Of a stretch of 64,000 bases of DNA, positions 34,979 through 44,292 are shown piece by piece. The notes beneath the pieces were generated by a model. That model was given only the letters and a program-made list of their open reading frames with translations. It was not told the origin of the DNA and did no database searches. Each line of letters opens with the position of its first letter. Position 1 is the first letter of the stretch. Source of the stretch: Citrobacter europaeus (GTDB taxonomy: Bacteria > Pseudomonadota > Gammaproteobacteria > Enterobacterales > Enterobacteriaceae). The stretch is taken from NCBI GenBank assembly GCA_020099315.1, contig CP083650.1, forward strand, positions 3,224,001 through 3,288,000. Direction: 5' to 3'. The position numbers and the translations under genes are program-made.

Positions 34979-35986
34979 TTATTTCCCGCCAGACGTGCGA
35001 CGCTGGAGCTGATCGCGCAGGTTCGGCGGCGTACCTTTGATGGTCAAGGTGTCCGTCGCCGGATCCCAGAAAATACGTTCGCCCAGTAACATGGCGTCGA
35101 AGTTAATGGTTAACCCACCGCCGCTGCCGGCAAATTTGGTTAACTGACGCAACGTGCTACGATCCGCCGGGAAGCTCTCTTCCAGCTCGTAGCCTTTATC
35201 AGCGGTAAATTCGCTGAAGCTGACTTCACTGACGCCGGAAAGCTCTTTGGACAGTGATTCCAGCTCAATCTCTTCACCAGCCTGCAACTGCTCGTTGCAG
35301 TAGCTGTACACCTGCTGACGCACGTTCTGGCGTTCGGCTTTGTCGAGTTGCGCCTCATAGGTAAAGTCATCGACCGCCTGCAGCAGCCCACGGTTTTGCG
35401 CTTTGGCATTAAGACCTTCGCTGGCACCGAGGAAGTCCATAAAGAAATCGGCGACTTTGCGCCCTACCCGCCCTTTCAGGAACGTCAGATAGCGCGTGGA
35501 CTCCGGGTTGGTTTCCCACTCGGTTAAATCAATACGCGCCACGATATCCGCATGATTGATATCCAGATAATGCGTTGGGTTGATATCCAGATTTTCATTG
35601 ACGCGCATACTGCTTAAATTGTTCAGCACGGCGACCAACAGATACTCTACCGCCAGATAGCGGTAATGGCAGAACAGAACAATACCGCCGTCGGCAAAAG
35701 GATATTTCGCCAGTTCGTCCCGCAAACGCCCTGTCGCTGCACGACTAAAGGCCAAAAAATCCTCTTCGCCCTGACGCTGTAAACGCAGCGTTTGCGCCAG
35801 TTCACTCTCTTCGCTAAACAGGCCATAAGCTTTATTCTTGGCGCTATATACCCGATGCAGCTCAGCCATCATATCGACAACGGTCGCTGTCGGTTCCAGT
35901 AATGAATCGCGCAAGACCAGCTCAAGGTTCTGCTCGTCGCGTTTGATAAGCTGGTGCAGGGCAATCTGGTTGATATCCAGACTCAT
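34979..35986 (-). CDS. yejK: Nucleoid-associated protein NdpA family
   Basis: This 335-residue protein equals E. coli YejK (NdpA) in length. The family was found in spermidine nucleoids and binds DNA, though its role is not settled. It starts MSLDINQIALHQLIKRDEQNLE and has a mixed alpha/beta NA37 domain throughout; no catalytic motif is evident. It diverges from yejL, with a 134-base spacer. Confidence 0.94.
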   Translation of the reverse strand: MSLDINQIALHQLIKRDEQNLELVLRDSLLEPTATVVDMMAELHRVYSAKNKAYGLFSEESELAQTLRLQRQGEEDFLAFSRAATGRLRDELAKYPFADGGIVLFCHYRYLAVEYLLVAVLNNLSSMRVNENLDINPTHYLDINHADIVARIDLTEWETNPESTRYLTFLKGRVGRKVADFFMDFLGASEGLNAKAQNRGLLQAVDDFTYEAQLDKAERQNVRQQVYSYCNEQLQAGEEIELESLSKELSGVSEVSFSEFTADKGYELEESFPADRSTLRQLTKFAGSGGGLTINFDAMLLGERIFWDPATDTLTIKGTPPNLRDQLQRRTSGGK

Positions 35987-36120
35987 GATAAACTCTCCTT
36001 TTAGACCGGGCGGTATTCAACCACCTGCCGGGCAGTGACGCAATAGAAGATAAAAAAGCAGAAAAAAAACTGTCCGTACGGTAATATGTTGCCCTTTCAT
36101 GAACAGACTGATTTCGATTT

Positions 36121-36348
36121 ATGCCACAAATTTCCCGCTATAGTGACGAACACGTTGAACAACTGCTGAATGAGATGCTCAACGTACTGGAAAAACATAA
36201 GGCGCCGACCGACCTTTCCCTGATGGTACTGGGAAATATGGTCACTAACCTTATCAATACAAGCATCGCACCGGCCCAGCGCCAGGCGATTGCCAACTCT
36301 TTTGCCCGCGCATTGCAGTCTTCGGTAAACGACGACCAAGCGCATTAA
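36121..36348 (+). CDS. yejL: UPF0352 protein
   Basis: This 75-residue helical protein starts MPQISRYSDEHVEQLLNEML, as E. coli YejL does. The function is unknown; the family forms small helical dimers by known structures. It lies 31 bases before yejM and is likely co-transcribed with it. Confidence 0.92.
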   Translation: MPQISRYSDEHVEQLLNEMLNVLEKHKAPTDLSLMVLGNMVTNLINTSIAPAQRQAIANSFARALQSSVNDDQAH

Positions 36349-36379
36349 GAGCCTGCTCCGGGGAAACGAACAACAGTTT

Positions 36380-38140
36380 ATGGTAACTCATCGTCAGCGC
36401 TACCGTGAGAAAGTCTCCCAGATGGTTAGCTGGGGGCACTGGTTTGCCTTGTTCAACATTCTGTTGGCCATGGTGCTCGGTAGCCGTTACCTGTTTGTCG
36501 CCGACTGGCCGACAACCCTTGCAGGTCGTGTATATTCCTACCTGAGCGTTGTCGGGCATTTTAGCTTTCTGGTGTTCGCCACCTATCTGCTGATCCTGTT
36601 TCCCCTGACGTTTATCGTCATGTCCCAGAGGCTGATGCGATTCTTATCAGCTATTCTGGCGACGGCAGGCATGACGCTGTTGCTCATCGACAGCGAAGTT
36701 TTCACCCGCTTCCACCTGCACCTCAATCCGATTGTCTGGGAACTGGTCATCAACCCTGACCAGAACGAAGCGGCGCGTGACTGGCAACTGATGTTTATCA
36801 GCGTGCCGGTTATCCTGTTAATTGAAATGCTGTTTGCGACCTGGAGCTGGCAAAAGCTGCGCAGCCTGACGCGTCGTCGCCATTTTGCTAAACCGTTAGC
36901 CGCATTCTTCTTCGTTTCCTTTATCGCCTCGCACGTGGTGTATATCTGGGCGGATGCCAATTTCTATCGCCCGATTACTATGCAGCGCGCGAACCTGCCG
37001 CTCTCCTACCCGATGACGGCACGTAAGTTCCTGGAAAAACATGGCCTGCTGGACGCGCAAGAGTATCAGCGTCGCCTGATCGAACAGGGCAATCCGGAAG
37101 CGGTTTCCGTGCAATACCCGCTTAGCGAACTACGCTATCGTGATATGGGCACTGGTCAGAACGTCCTGCTGATCACCGTCGACGGCCTGAACTACTCACG
37201 CTTTGAAAAGCAGATGCCTGCACTGGCTGAATTCGCCGGGCAAAATATCTCCTTTACGCGTCACATGAGTTCCGGCAACACCACGGATAACGGGATCTTC
37301 GGCCTGTTCTACGGTGTCTCACCAAGCTACATGGACGGCATTTTGTCGACCCGAACGCCTGCGGCGCTGATTTCTGCACTAAATCAGCAGGGTTATCAGT
37401 TAGGGCTGTTCTCCTCGGATGGCTTTACCAGCCCGCTTTATCGCCAGGCGCTGCTGTCAGATTTCTCCATGCCGAGCGTGCAAACACAATCTGATGAACA
37501 AACCGCAAGCCAGTGGATTAACTGGCTGGGACGCTACGCGCAGGAAGACAACCGCTGGTTCTCGTGGGTCTCCTTTAACGGCACGAACCTTGATGACAGC
37601 AACCAGAAGAACTTTGCCAGACGCTATGCCAACGCCGCTCAGGATGTGGATGCCAACATCAACCGCGTGCTTAGCGCCCTGCGCGACTCCGGCAAACTGA
37701 ACAACACGGTGGTGATTATTACCGCAGGACGCGGTGTACCGCTGACGCAGGAAGAGAACAATTTTGCCTGGTCACGCGGTCATCTGCAGGTGCCTCTGGT
37801 TATTCACTGGCCGGGAACGCCTGCCCAGCGCATCAATAGCCTGACCGATCATACAGACCTGATGACAACGCTCATGCAGCGCCTGTTGCACGTCAGCACG
37901 CCAGCTAACGAGTACTCGCAGGGGCAGGATCTGTTCAATGCAACCCGCCGCCATTACTGGGTTACCGCCGCCGACAGCAGCACGATGGCCGTTACCACGC
38001 CAGAAATGACGCTGGTGCTGAATAACAACGGTACTTATCAAACCTATGATTTACGCGGCGAGAAAATAAAAGATCAGAAACCACAGCTAAGCCTGCTGCT
38101 ACAGGTTCTGACGGACGAGAAACGATTTATCGCTAACTGA
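36380..38140 (+). CDS. yejM: Inner-membrane LPS-synthesis regulator
   Basis: This 586-residue protein, also called PbgA or LapC, senses lipid A at the periplasmic face of the inner membrane. It restrains LapB, so stabilising LpxC. Five transmembrane helices occupy the first ~190 residues. The periplasmic part has an alkaline-phosphatase/sulfatase fold (NVLLITVDGLNYSRF, SSGNTTDNGIFGLFYG) that lacks a full catalytic metal set. It is essential in E. coli. The stop codon lies within an 11-bp inverted repeat. Confidence 0.95.
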   Translation: MVTHRQRYREKVSQMVSWGHWFALFNILLAMVLGSRYLFVADWPTTLAGRVYSYLSVVGHFSFLVFATYLLILFPLTFIVMSQRLMRFLSAILATAGMTLLLIDSEVFTRFHLHLNPIVWELVINPDQNEAARDWQLMFISVPVILLIEMLFATWSWQKLRSLTRRRHFAKPLAAFFFVSFIASHVVYIWADANFYRPITMQRANLPLSYPMTARKFLEKHGLLDAQEYQRRLIEQGNPEAVSVQYPLSELRYRDMGTGQNVLLITVDGLNYSRFEKQMPALAEFAGQNISFTRHMSSGNTTDNGIFGLFYGVSPSYMDGILSTRTPAALISALNQQGYQLGLFSSDGFTSPLYRQALLSDFSMPSVQTQSDEQTASQWINWLGRYAQEDNRWFSWVSFNGTNLDDSNQKNFARRYANAAQDVDANINRVLSALRDSGKLNNTVVIITAGRGVPLTQEENNFAWSRGHLQVPLVIHWPGTPAQRINSLTDHTDLMTTLMQRLLHVSTPANEYSQGQDLFNATRRHYWVTAADSSTMAVTTPEMTLVLNNNGTYQTYDLRGEKIKDQKPQLSLLLQVLTDEKRFIAN

Positions 38141-38160
38141 TTAATTATAAATCAGTTAGC
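38132..38160 (+). terminator. Inverted repeat spanning the yejM stop codon
   Basis: GCTAACTGATT (38132-38142) and AATCAGTTAGC (38150-38160) pair perfectly over 11 bases around a seven-base loop. The stem contains the yejM TGA. There is no T run, so it may protect the 3' end rather than terminate. Confidence 0.45.
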
Positions 38161-38171
38161 GAAGCATCCTC

Positions 38172-38199
38172 TTGCATTCGCAGCGGAAAGCAGTAGTAT
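38172..38199 (+). promoter_or_regulatory. Promoter of the tRNA-Pro gene
   Basis: TTGCAT (38172-38177) and TAGTAT (38194-38199) are spaced 16 bases apart. They lie 16 bases before the mature tRNA, as expected for a short tRNA leader. Confidence 0.55.
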
Positions 38200-38214
38200 T
38201 AGCAGCCATAGCGT

Positions 38215-38291
38215 CGGCACGTAGCGCAGCCTGGTAGCGCACCGTCATGGGGTGTCGGGGGTCGGAGGTTCAAATCCTCTCGTGCCGACCA
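38215..38291 (+). tRNA. proL: tRNA-Pro, anticodon GGG
   Basis: This 77-base tRNA has acceptor strands CGGCACG and CGTGCCG, followed by an encoded ACCA. The D arm (GCGCAGCCTGGTAGCGC), anticodon loop ATGGGGT (anticodon GGG) and T arm (GGAGGTTCAAATCCTCT) are all present. It reads CCC and CCU codons and appears identical to E. coli proL, at the same position between yejM and narP. No integrase or duplicated tRNA end adjoins it. Confidence 0.98.
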
Positions 38292-38301
38292 AAAATCCCA
38301 A

Positions 38302-38331
38302 AAAAACCAACCTTTATGGTTGGTTTTTTTA
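38302..38331 (+). terminator. tRNA-Pro terminator
   Basis: AAACCAACC and GGTTGGTTT pair around a short TTTAT loop and are followed by T residues, about 15 bases after the tRNA CCA end. Confidence 0.88.
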
Positions 38332-38498
38332 TGCCTGCGCTTCAACATTCCTTATTATTACTCCGGCCTTCAGCACAGGTTTTACTACTTACCCATGCAC
38401 AAATTGGGGTAAAATTTATCCTCTCATCAGCGTGATGAATCTGGACGATTGATGCGCTGAAAACAATAATGATACTAATAAAAACTCAGGAGAATAGT

Positions 38499-39146
38499 AT
38501 GCCTGAAGCAACGCCTTTTCGGGTGCTGATTGTTGACGACCACCCACTAATGCGGCGAGGAATTAGTCAATTATTGCAACTGGATCCCGCATTTAACGTA
38601 GTCGCGGAAGCGGGTGATGGCGCCAGCGCTATCGATCTGGCGAACCGCCTGGACCTTGATGTGATCCTGTTAGATCTCAATATGAAAGGGATGAGCGGAC
38701 TGGATACCCTGAATGCGCTGCGCCGGGATGGCGTCACCGCGCAGATTATCATTCTTACCGTTTCGGATGCCGCCAGCGATGTGTACGCCCTAATTGATGC
38801 CGGCGCGGATGGTTATTTGCTTAAAGACAGCGATCCTGAAGTCCTGCTGGAGGCCATTCGCAGCGGAGCCAAAGGCGGTAAAGCTTTTAGCACACGCGTC
38901 AGTGAATATCTGCGCGAACGCGACCTGTTCGGCGCTCAAGAAGATCCGTTCAGCATTCTCACCGAACGTGAACTGGATGTGTTGCATGAGCTGGCTCAGG
39001 GGCTGTCGAATAAACAGATTGCATCGGTGCTGAATATTTCCGAACAGACGGTGAAGGTGCATATTCGCAACCTGCTGCGCAAACTGAACGTGCGCTCTCG
39101 CGTTGCTGCCACCATCCTGTTTTTGCAAACGCGCGGCATGCAGTAA
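38499..39146 (+). CDS. narP: Nitrate/nitrite response regulator
   Basis: This 215-residue NarL/FixJ-family regulator is phosphorylated by NarQ or NarX. The receiver domain has the acidic pocket (VDDH) and phospho-acceptor D59 in VILLDLNMKG. The C-terminal LuxR-type helix-turn-helix (LTERELDVLHELAQGLSNKQIA) binds paired TACYYMT heptamers. AGGAG at 38488-38492 fixes the start. Its best-known target, the nap operon, ends in the adjoining ccm genes, and a 7-2-7 NarP site is seen at the nap promoter. Confidence 0.96.
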   Translation: MPEATPFRVLIVDDHPLMRRGISQLLQLDPAFNVVAEAGDGASAIDLANRLDLDVILLDLNMKGMSGLDTLNALRRDGVTAQIIILTVSDAASDVYALIDAGADGYLLKDSDPEVLLEAIRSGAKGGKAFSTRVSEYLRERDLFGAQEDPFSILTERELDVLHELAQGLSNKQIASVLNISEQTVKVHIRNLLRKLNVRSRVAATILFLQTRGMQ

Positions 39147-39153
39147 TCAATGA

Positions 39154-39197
39154 GATGCCGGATGGCGACGCAGCAGCGTCTTATCCGGCCTACAAAG
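39154..39197. repeat. REP element between narP and ccmH
   Basis: GATGCCGGATGGCGACGCAG, then CAGCGTCTTATCCGGCCTAC, is a classic REP (Y-type) palindrome between convergent genes. A separate GCCCGAA/TTCGGGC hairpin follows at 39208-39232 and may terminate one of the transcripts. Confidence 0.85.
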
Positions 39198-39242
39198 CCC
39201 GCACAGGCCCGAAAGCAACACGCCTTCGGGCAATCTGGACTC

Positions 39243-40292
39243 TTACTTCTCCTGCGGCGTTAGCTGCTCCATCGCCTGCTTAATACTGCGTTCTATTACC
39301 GCCCGACGGGTATCGTTGGCGGGTAATAATTTCAGCATCATCTCCCACGCCGCAACCGCCTCGCCGAAGCGCTGCTGTTCAAAAGCGTTAAACGCGTACA
39401 TGCTGAGAACCCGCACGTTAGCATGCTCGCCACGCACCAGTTGACGTAACAGCTCCCCTCCCCGACGGTTATCATCAGGATCGGATGAACGGGTCAGCGC
39501 TTCCGCGTAGCCCAGCGCCGCATCGCTATTTTTAGGATCCAGTCGATAAGCATTGGCATAGGCTTCAGTGGCTGTACTGGCGTTACCGAGTACCATGCCA
39601 ATACGCCCAAGCATGATCCAGCCTTCAACATTTGCAGGATCGTCTTGTAAACGCGTGCGCAGTCCCAGCGCCAGACGTGTCATATCCTCTTCATTGAGCG
39701 GGGCAGCTTTTGGATCCAACGCGCGTTCCAGCAGGGCCGGAGCCTGAGCGGTGGCCTGCTGCCAGACCTGAACCTGCTTATAGCTGCCGATTTCATAATA
39801 GCTCACTGCGCCAACCACCAGCGCTACCACGATACCAGGCACAAACAGCCCAAATCCACCGCGCTTGCCTTCCGGAATAACGTCGTCAGGAAACGCTTCC
39901 TGTTTCACCCGGACACGTCGGCGGGTACGGGCGAAAATAATCCAGCCACCCAGACCAATCGCTACCACCGGCATCACCCACAGCAGCACGGTAAGCGGTG
40001 TTAAGGGTGGATCGTAAGTGACGAAGTTACCGTAGCGCGCCACCATATAATCAACAATTTCTTTCTGACTTTTCCCTTCCTGCATCAGTTCATACACTTT
40101 CTGGCGCAGGTCAGTGGCAATCATCGAGTTAGAATCGGCGATACTGTTGTTCTGGCATTTAGGACAGCGCAATTGTTCGGTAAGCTGACGGAACTGCTGC
40201 TCCTGCGCTTCATCCTTAAACTGCATCACGTCGATAGTCGCAAGCGCAGATCCCGAGATAACCAGCATCAGCAGGCCCAGTAAAAATCTCAT
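39243..40292 (-). CDS. ccmH: Cytochrome c maturation protein CcmH (CcmH-CcmI fusion type)
   Basis: This 349-residue membrane protein joins two modules. The N-terminal CcmH domain has a signal peptide and the redox motif LRCPKCQNNS, which reduces apocytochrome thiols. The C-terminal part, after a second membrane segment, carries TPR-like repeats (CcmI) that hold apocytochrome c. It is last in the nap-ccm run and overlaps ccmG by four bases. Length matches the E. coli fusion (350). Confidence 0.94.
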   Translation of the reverse strand: MRFLLGLLMLVISGSALATIDVMQFKDEAQEQQFRQLTEQLRCPKCQNNSIADSNSMIATDLRQKVYELMQEGKSQKEIVDYMVARYGNFVTYDPPLTPLTVLLWVMPVVAIGLGGWIIFARTRRRVRVKQEAFPDDVIPEGKRGGFGLFVPGIVVALVVGAVSYYEIGSYKQVQVWQQATAQAPALLERALDPKAAPLNEEDMTRLALGLRTRLQDDPANVEGWIMLGRIGMVLGNASTATEAYANAYRLDPKNSDAALGYAEALTRSSDPDDNRRGGELLRQLVRGEHANVRVLSMYAFNAFEQQRFGEAVAAWEMMLKLLPANDTRRAVIERSIKQAMEQLTPQEK

Positions 40293-40846
40293 TGCTCAGC
40301 CTCCTTACTGTACTTATCCCACAACGGTTTGATCTCGCTCTCCCACACCCGGGCATTCAGATCACCGGCATGGCGATAGCGAATAATGCCTTTGCCGTCG
40401 ATCAGAAACGTCTCCGGCGCGCCGTACACGCCCAGATCCAAACCGAGCATACCGTCGCCGTCAAACAGACTTAATGCGTATGGATTGCCCAGCTCTTTCA
40501 GCCAGACAATAGCTTTCTGACGATCGTCTTTATAGTTCAGGCCCACTACCCGCACACCTTGCGCAGACAGCTGATTCAGATACTGATGCTCGGCGCGACA
40601 GGTCGGGCACCACGTCGCCCAGACGTTCAGCAATACTGGCTTGCCCTGCGTCAGCACATCGGCCTGATAGTGCTGACCCGGATTTTCCAGCGACTCCAGG
40701 CGGAATGTCGGAACAGGTTTGCCGATCAGCGCCGATTCCAGATTCGTGGGATCGTCCCCCTGAGCGTTACGCGCTAACTGCCACAGCAACGCCGCTGCAA
40801 TAATGAGAAAAATAATAAACGGAATTAACAGTGCGTTGCGCTTCAT
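40289..40846 (-). CDS. ccmG: Periplasmic thioredoxin-like protein of cytochrome c maturation
   Basis: This 185-residue, membrane-anchored thioredoxin-fold protein (DsbE) keeps the CcmH and apocytochrome thiols reduced. An N-terminal anchor (about residues 6-22) precedes the active site NVWATWCPTCRAEHQYL, with CPTC. It overlaps ccmF and ccmH by four bases each and receives electrons from DsbD. Confidence 0.95.
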   Translation of the reverse strand: MKRNALLIPFIIFLIIAAALLWQLARNAQGDDPTNLESALIGKPVPTFRLESLENPGQHYQADVLTQGKPVLLNVWATWCPTCRAEHQYLNQLSAQGVRVVGLNYKDDRQKAIVWLKELGNPYALSLFDGDGMLGLDLGVYGAPETFLIDGKGIIRYRHAGDLNARVWESEIKPLWDKYSKEAEQ

Positions 40847-42798
40847 ACAGCCTCCGACGCATTATTTTGCACCGCAGCGCGAGGACGTGTGCGCTGGCGA
40901 TAGCGTGGATCAAACAGGCAGAACAACCCGCCCAGCGCCATCAGCAATCCTCCGGCCCAAATCCAGCGAATAAACGGTTTGTAGTACAGACGCACAGCCC
41001 ATGCGCCGTTATCCAGTTCTTCCCCCAGCGCAGCGTACAGATCGCGTGTGAATCCGCCGTCAATTGCTGCTTCGGTCATCATCGAGCTGGTGCTGTTATA
41101 GAAGCGTTTTTCCGCATGCAGCGTGGCTTCCGGTTTGCCATCACGGGTAACGCCGATAATGGCAACGCCCCCCCGGTAGTTTGGTCCGGTAATGTCTTTC
41201 ACTTCGCGGAAAGTAAACTGATAGTCATGGATACTGACGCTATCACCTGCTTTCATGCGCACATCGCGTTCTACACTGTAGTTCTGGCTAAAGGCAATAC
41301 CGACAATGGTAACCGCCAGCCCAACGTGACCCGATACCATGCCCCAGTAGCTGGCCGTCAGTTTTGTCCCGCGGGAAACACGCAGGAATGCTTCGGACAT
41401 CGCCAGCACGAATATCCAGCACGCCATCGCCAGTCCCACCACCGTCATAGCGGCAATGCGATCTTCAAATAGCCACGGCAGCAGCAGCGACAGAACAAGC
41501 GTGGTGACAAACGCGATAATCAGTAACGTCTTCAGTTTACGCGGTCGGTCCCGGCCCCAGCGCACTAATGGCCCAATCCCCAGCAGCAGTGCGAACGGCG
41601 CCATCAGCCAGGTGAACATGGTGTTGAAGAACGGTTCGCCAATCGAAATGCTGCCCAGCCCCAACTGTTTGTGCACCAGTGGCAACAGCGTGCCCAATAG
41701 CACGACCAGCATGGCGGCAATCAGCAGGACGTTGTTGCCCAGTAGTAGCGATTCACGCGACCACAGCGCGTTGTTTACCCGTGAGCGAACCTTGTGACCG
41801 CGCACCGCAAACAGCAGCAGGGAACCGCCAATGACCAGCACCATAAAGGCCAGAATAAACATTCCGCGCGACGGATCGGAGGCGAAAGCATGCACCGACA
41901 CCAGCACGCCGGAACGCACCAGGAAAGTACCTAACAGGCACAGCGAGAACGCACAGATTGACAGCAGCAGCGTCCAGGCTTTAAAACTGGCACGCTGTTC
42001 AGTTACCGACAACGAGTGCATCAGCGCCGTCCCCACCAGCCATGGCATAAATGAGGCGTTCTCAACCGGATCCCAGAACCACCAGCCGCCCCAGCCCAGC
42101 TCGTAATAGGCCCAGGCCGAACCGAGCACAATGCCCAGCGTCAGAAACACCCAAGCCCCCAGCGTCCATGGACGAGAAAAACGGGCGAAGGTACTGTCCA
42201 GTCGTCCGCTCATCAGCGCGGCAATCGCAAACGCAAAGGCTACAGAGAAACCGACATACCCCATGTACAGCAACGGCGGATGGAAAATCAGCCCCGGATC
42301 CTGCAATAGCGGGTTCAGATCGCGCCCTTCAATAGGGAAGTCAGGTAACGTGCGGGCAAACGGGTTAGAGGTAAACAGAATAAACAGCAGGAAGCCAACG
42401 CTCACCATCCCCATCACCGCCAGTACGCGGGCGACGATATCCAGCGGCATACGCTGACTGAACGCCGCAACGGCGAACGTCCAGCCGCTCATCAGCAGCA
42501 CCCATAGCAGCAGTGAACCTTCATGCGCGCCCCACGTCGCCGCCACCCGATACCAGACCGGAAGCTGGGTATTGGAGTTACTGGCTACATAGGTGACGGT
42601 AAAGTCATTAACCACGAAAGCGTTGACCAGAATCAGGAACGCCCCCATCACGCAGATAAACAGAATCCAGGCAAAGGGCCGCGCGGAGGCCATCATCCGC
42701 ACATCACCGCGCGCTACGCCCCACAGCGGATAGACCGACAGCAGTAATGCAACGCCAAGCGCAAGGCACAACAGCGCATTGCCAATTTCAGGCATCAT
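40843..42798 (-). CDS. ccmF: Cytochrome c heme lyase subunit CcmF
   Basis: This 651-residue polytopic protein, four residues longer than in E. coli, takes heme from holo-CcmE and ligates it to apocytochrome. The tryptophan-rich WWD domain is visible as WGGWWFWDPVENASFMPWL. About fifteen hydrophobic segments and periplasmic histidines follow the family pattern. It overlaps ccmE and ccmG by four bases each. Confidence 0.95.
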   Translation of the reverse strand: MMPEIGNALLCLALGVALLLSVYPLWGVARGDVRMMASARPFAWILFICVMGAFLILVNAFVVNDFTVTYVASNSNTQLPVWYRVAATWGAHEGSLLLWVLLMSGWTFAVAAFSQRMPLDIVARVLAVMGMVSVGFLLFILFTSNPFARTLPDFPIEGRDLNPLLQDPGLIFHPPLLYMGYVGFSVAFAFAIAALMSGRLDSTFARFSRPWTLGAWVFLTLGIVLGSAWAYYELGWGGWWFWDPVENASFMPWLVGTALMHSLSVTEQRASFKAWTLLLSICAFSLCLLGTFLVRSGVLVSVHAFASDPSRGMFILAFMVLVIGGSLLLFAVRGHKVRSRVNNALWSRESLLLGNNVLLIAAMLVVLLGTLLPLVHKQLGLGSISIGEPFFNTMFTWLMAPFALLLGIGPLVRWGRDRPRKLKTLLIIAFVTTLVLSLLLPWLFEDRIAAMTVVGLAMACWIFVLAMSEAFLRVSRGTKLTASYWGMVSGHVGLAVTIVGIAFSQNYSVERDVRMKAGDSVSIHDYQFTFREVKDITGPNYRGGVAIIGVTRDGKPEATLHAEKRFYNSTSSMMTEAAIDGGFTRDLYAALGEELDNGAWAVRLYYKPFIRWIWAGGLLMALGGLFCLFDPRYRQRTRPRAAVQNNASEAV

Positions 42799-43274
42799 GA
42801 CGTTTTATCCTTATACACGCTTTCCGGACGACGGTGGTTTTCCTGCATCGCCTTTTCGACTTCCGGCGGAGTGTAATTTTCATCATGTTTGGCGAGCACT
42901 TCTTTGGCCTGCACATGATTTCCCTTGTCCAGCTCGCCCTGAACGACGACGCCCTGCCCTTCGCGGAACAGATCCGGCAGAATGCCTTCATAAGTTACAT
43001 CCACCACACCTTCGGCGTCATAGATGCTGAAATTCACCTTCAACGACTGCGGATCGCGCTTCACGCTACCGGGCATGACCATGCCCCCCACGCGCAGGCG
43101 CTGACCGACTTCGGGCATCTGCTGCGTCTCGCGCTTACCGTAGAGTATCTCTCCCGGCGTATAAAATAGATCGATATTGGAACGCAGCGCGTAGAGCACC
43201 AGCGTAATGGTCAAAGCCAGACCCGCCAGGACCGCGCAGGCAATCCATAGCCGATTTTTACGTCGAATATTCAC
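42795..43274 (-). CDS. ccmE: Heme chaperone CcmE
   Basis: This 159-residue periplasmic heme chaperone has an N-terminal anchor (about residues 9-29) and an OB-fold domain. H130 in VLAKHDENYTPPEV forms the covalent bond to heme, and the tyrosine four residues on assists. It lies between ccmD and ccmF with four-base overlaps on both sides. Confidence 0.96.
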   Translation of the reverse strand: MNIRRKNRLWIACAVLAGLALTITLVLYALRSNIDLFYTPGEILYGKRETQQMPEVGQRLRVGGMVMPGSVKRDPQSLKVNFSIYDAEGVVDVTYEGILPDLFREGQGVVVQGELDKGNHVQAKEVLAKHDENYTPPEVEKAMQENHRRPESVYKDKTS

Positions 43275-43483
43275 GCCGCCTCCCGTTGCACTTGCGCCGC
43301 ACGCATGCGCGCTTCTCTCGCCCGCTGCTGCGCCACACCGCGTAAGATTGCGCGATGCTGTAACGCAGAATGCAGCACCAGCGCCACCAGTGGGATAACG
43401 CTCATGGCTACAGCCAGCCAGACATACAAGGCGTAACCGCCCATCGCGAAAAAATCACTCCATGATGCAAATGCAGGGGTCAT
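43271..43483 (-). CDS. ccmD: Heme exporter protein D
   Basis: This 70-residue single-span protein helps release holo-CcmE from the CcmABC complex. One transmembrane helix (about residues 15-38) is followed by a basic cytosolic tail, QHRAILRGVAQQRAREARMR. The start at 43483 (MTPAFASW) matches E. coli CcmD (69 residues); in-frame codons upstream lie inside ccmC. Confidence 0.94.
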   Translation of the reverse strand: MTPAFASWSDFFAMGGYALYVWLAVAMSVIPLVALVLHSALQHRAILRGVAQQRAREARMRAAQVQREAA

Positions 43484-44217
43484 TGGCGGCCTCTTTTTAA
43501 GATCAGTTCGCTCACCCACGGGCGGCGTTTTTCCATCATCAAAATCAGGTTACGCATGCGCATTAGCGCCAGCGTGACAAACAGTAACAGGTAGCCGACG
43601 ATCGCCAGACGCAGCGGCGCGCGCATTGCCGGATCGATACTCTGCTGCATACGGGTCGACCCCTGATGCAGCGTATTCCACCACTCGACCGAGTAATGAA
43701 TGATCGGTAAGTTGACCACGCCAATCAGCACCAGAATACCGGCAGCGCGACCTGCCAGACGACGGTCGTCAAAGGCATGCCACAGTGCAATGGCGCCAAC
43801 GTAGAGAAACAGCAGCACCAGTTCCGAGGTGAGTCGGGCATCCCAAACCCACCAGGTTCCCCACATCGGTTTGCCCCATGCGGACCCCGTAACCAGCGCA
43901 ATAAAGGTAAACACTGCACCAATCGGCGCCATCGCAGCCAGCGCCAGATTAGCCATTTTCATCTGCCAGACCAGGCCGATAAACGCGGCAACGGCCATCG
44001 AGGCGTAAATACCCATCGACCAAATCGCCGCCGGAACGTGCAGATAAATAATGCGATAGCTTTGCCCCTGCTGATAATCCGCCGGCGCGAAGCCAAAGCC
44101 CCAGATCCATCCTGTTATCAGTACCACCGCGCTGGCAATTGCCAGCCACGGGATAAACCAGCCACAGATCTGATAGAGCCGAGGAGGCATCGCCAATTGA
44201 TGAAGTGTTTTCCACAT
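43480..44217 (-). CDS. ccmC: Heme exporter/handling protein CcmC
   Basis: This 245-residue inner-membrane protein has six helices and presents heme to CcmE. The WWD-like motif MWGTWWVWDARLTSELVL binds heme, with a flanking histidine in the periplasmic loops. The length equals E. coli CcmC. A 75-base gap holding a REP-like unit separates it from ccmB, the only sizeable gap in the ccm run. Confidence 0.95.
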   Translation of the reverse strand: MWKTLHQLAMPPRLYQICGWFIPWLAIASAVVLITGWIWGFGFAPADYQQGQSYRIIYLHVPAAIWSMGIYASMAVAAFIGLVWQMKMANLALAAMAPIGAVFTFIALVTGSAWGKPMWGTWWVWDARLTSELVLLFLYVGAIALWHAFDDRRLAGRAAGILVLIGVVNLPIIHYSVEWWNTLHQGSTRMQQSIDPAMRAPLRLAIVGYLLLFVTLALMRMRNLILMMEKRRPWVSELILKRGRQ

Positions 44218-44254
44218 AGTTCAGTCACCAGACTCCATAAATTAATATCCGTTT

Positions 44255-44281
44255 TGCCGGAGCGCCTTGCCCGGCCTGCAC
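44255..44281. repeat. REP-like unit inside the ccm operon
   Basis: TTGCCGGAGCGCCTTGCCCGGCCTGCA keeps the GCCGG...CCGGC layout of REP units. It lies between ccmB and ccmC, within a single transcription unit. Confidence 0.6.
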
Positions 44282-44292
44282 ATCTAACTGCA

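Noticed and set aside
38215..38291. tRNA-Pro as an attachment site for a mobile element
   Set aside because: No integrase gene and no second copy of the tRNA 3' end is seen nearby; narP follows as in E. coli.
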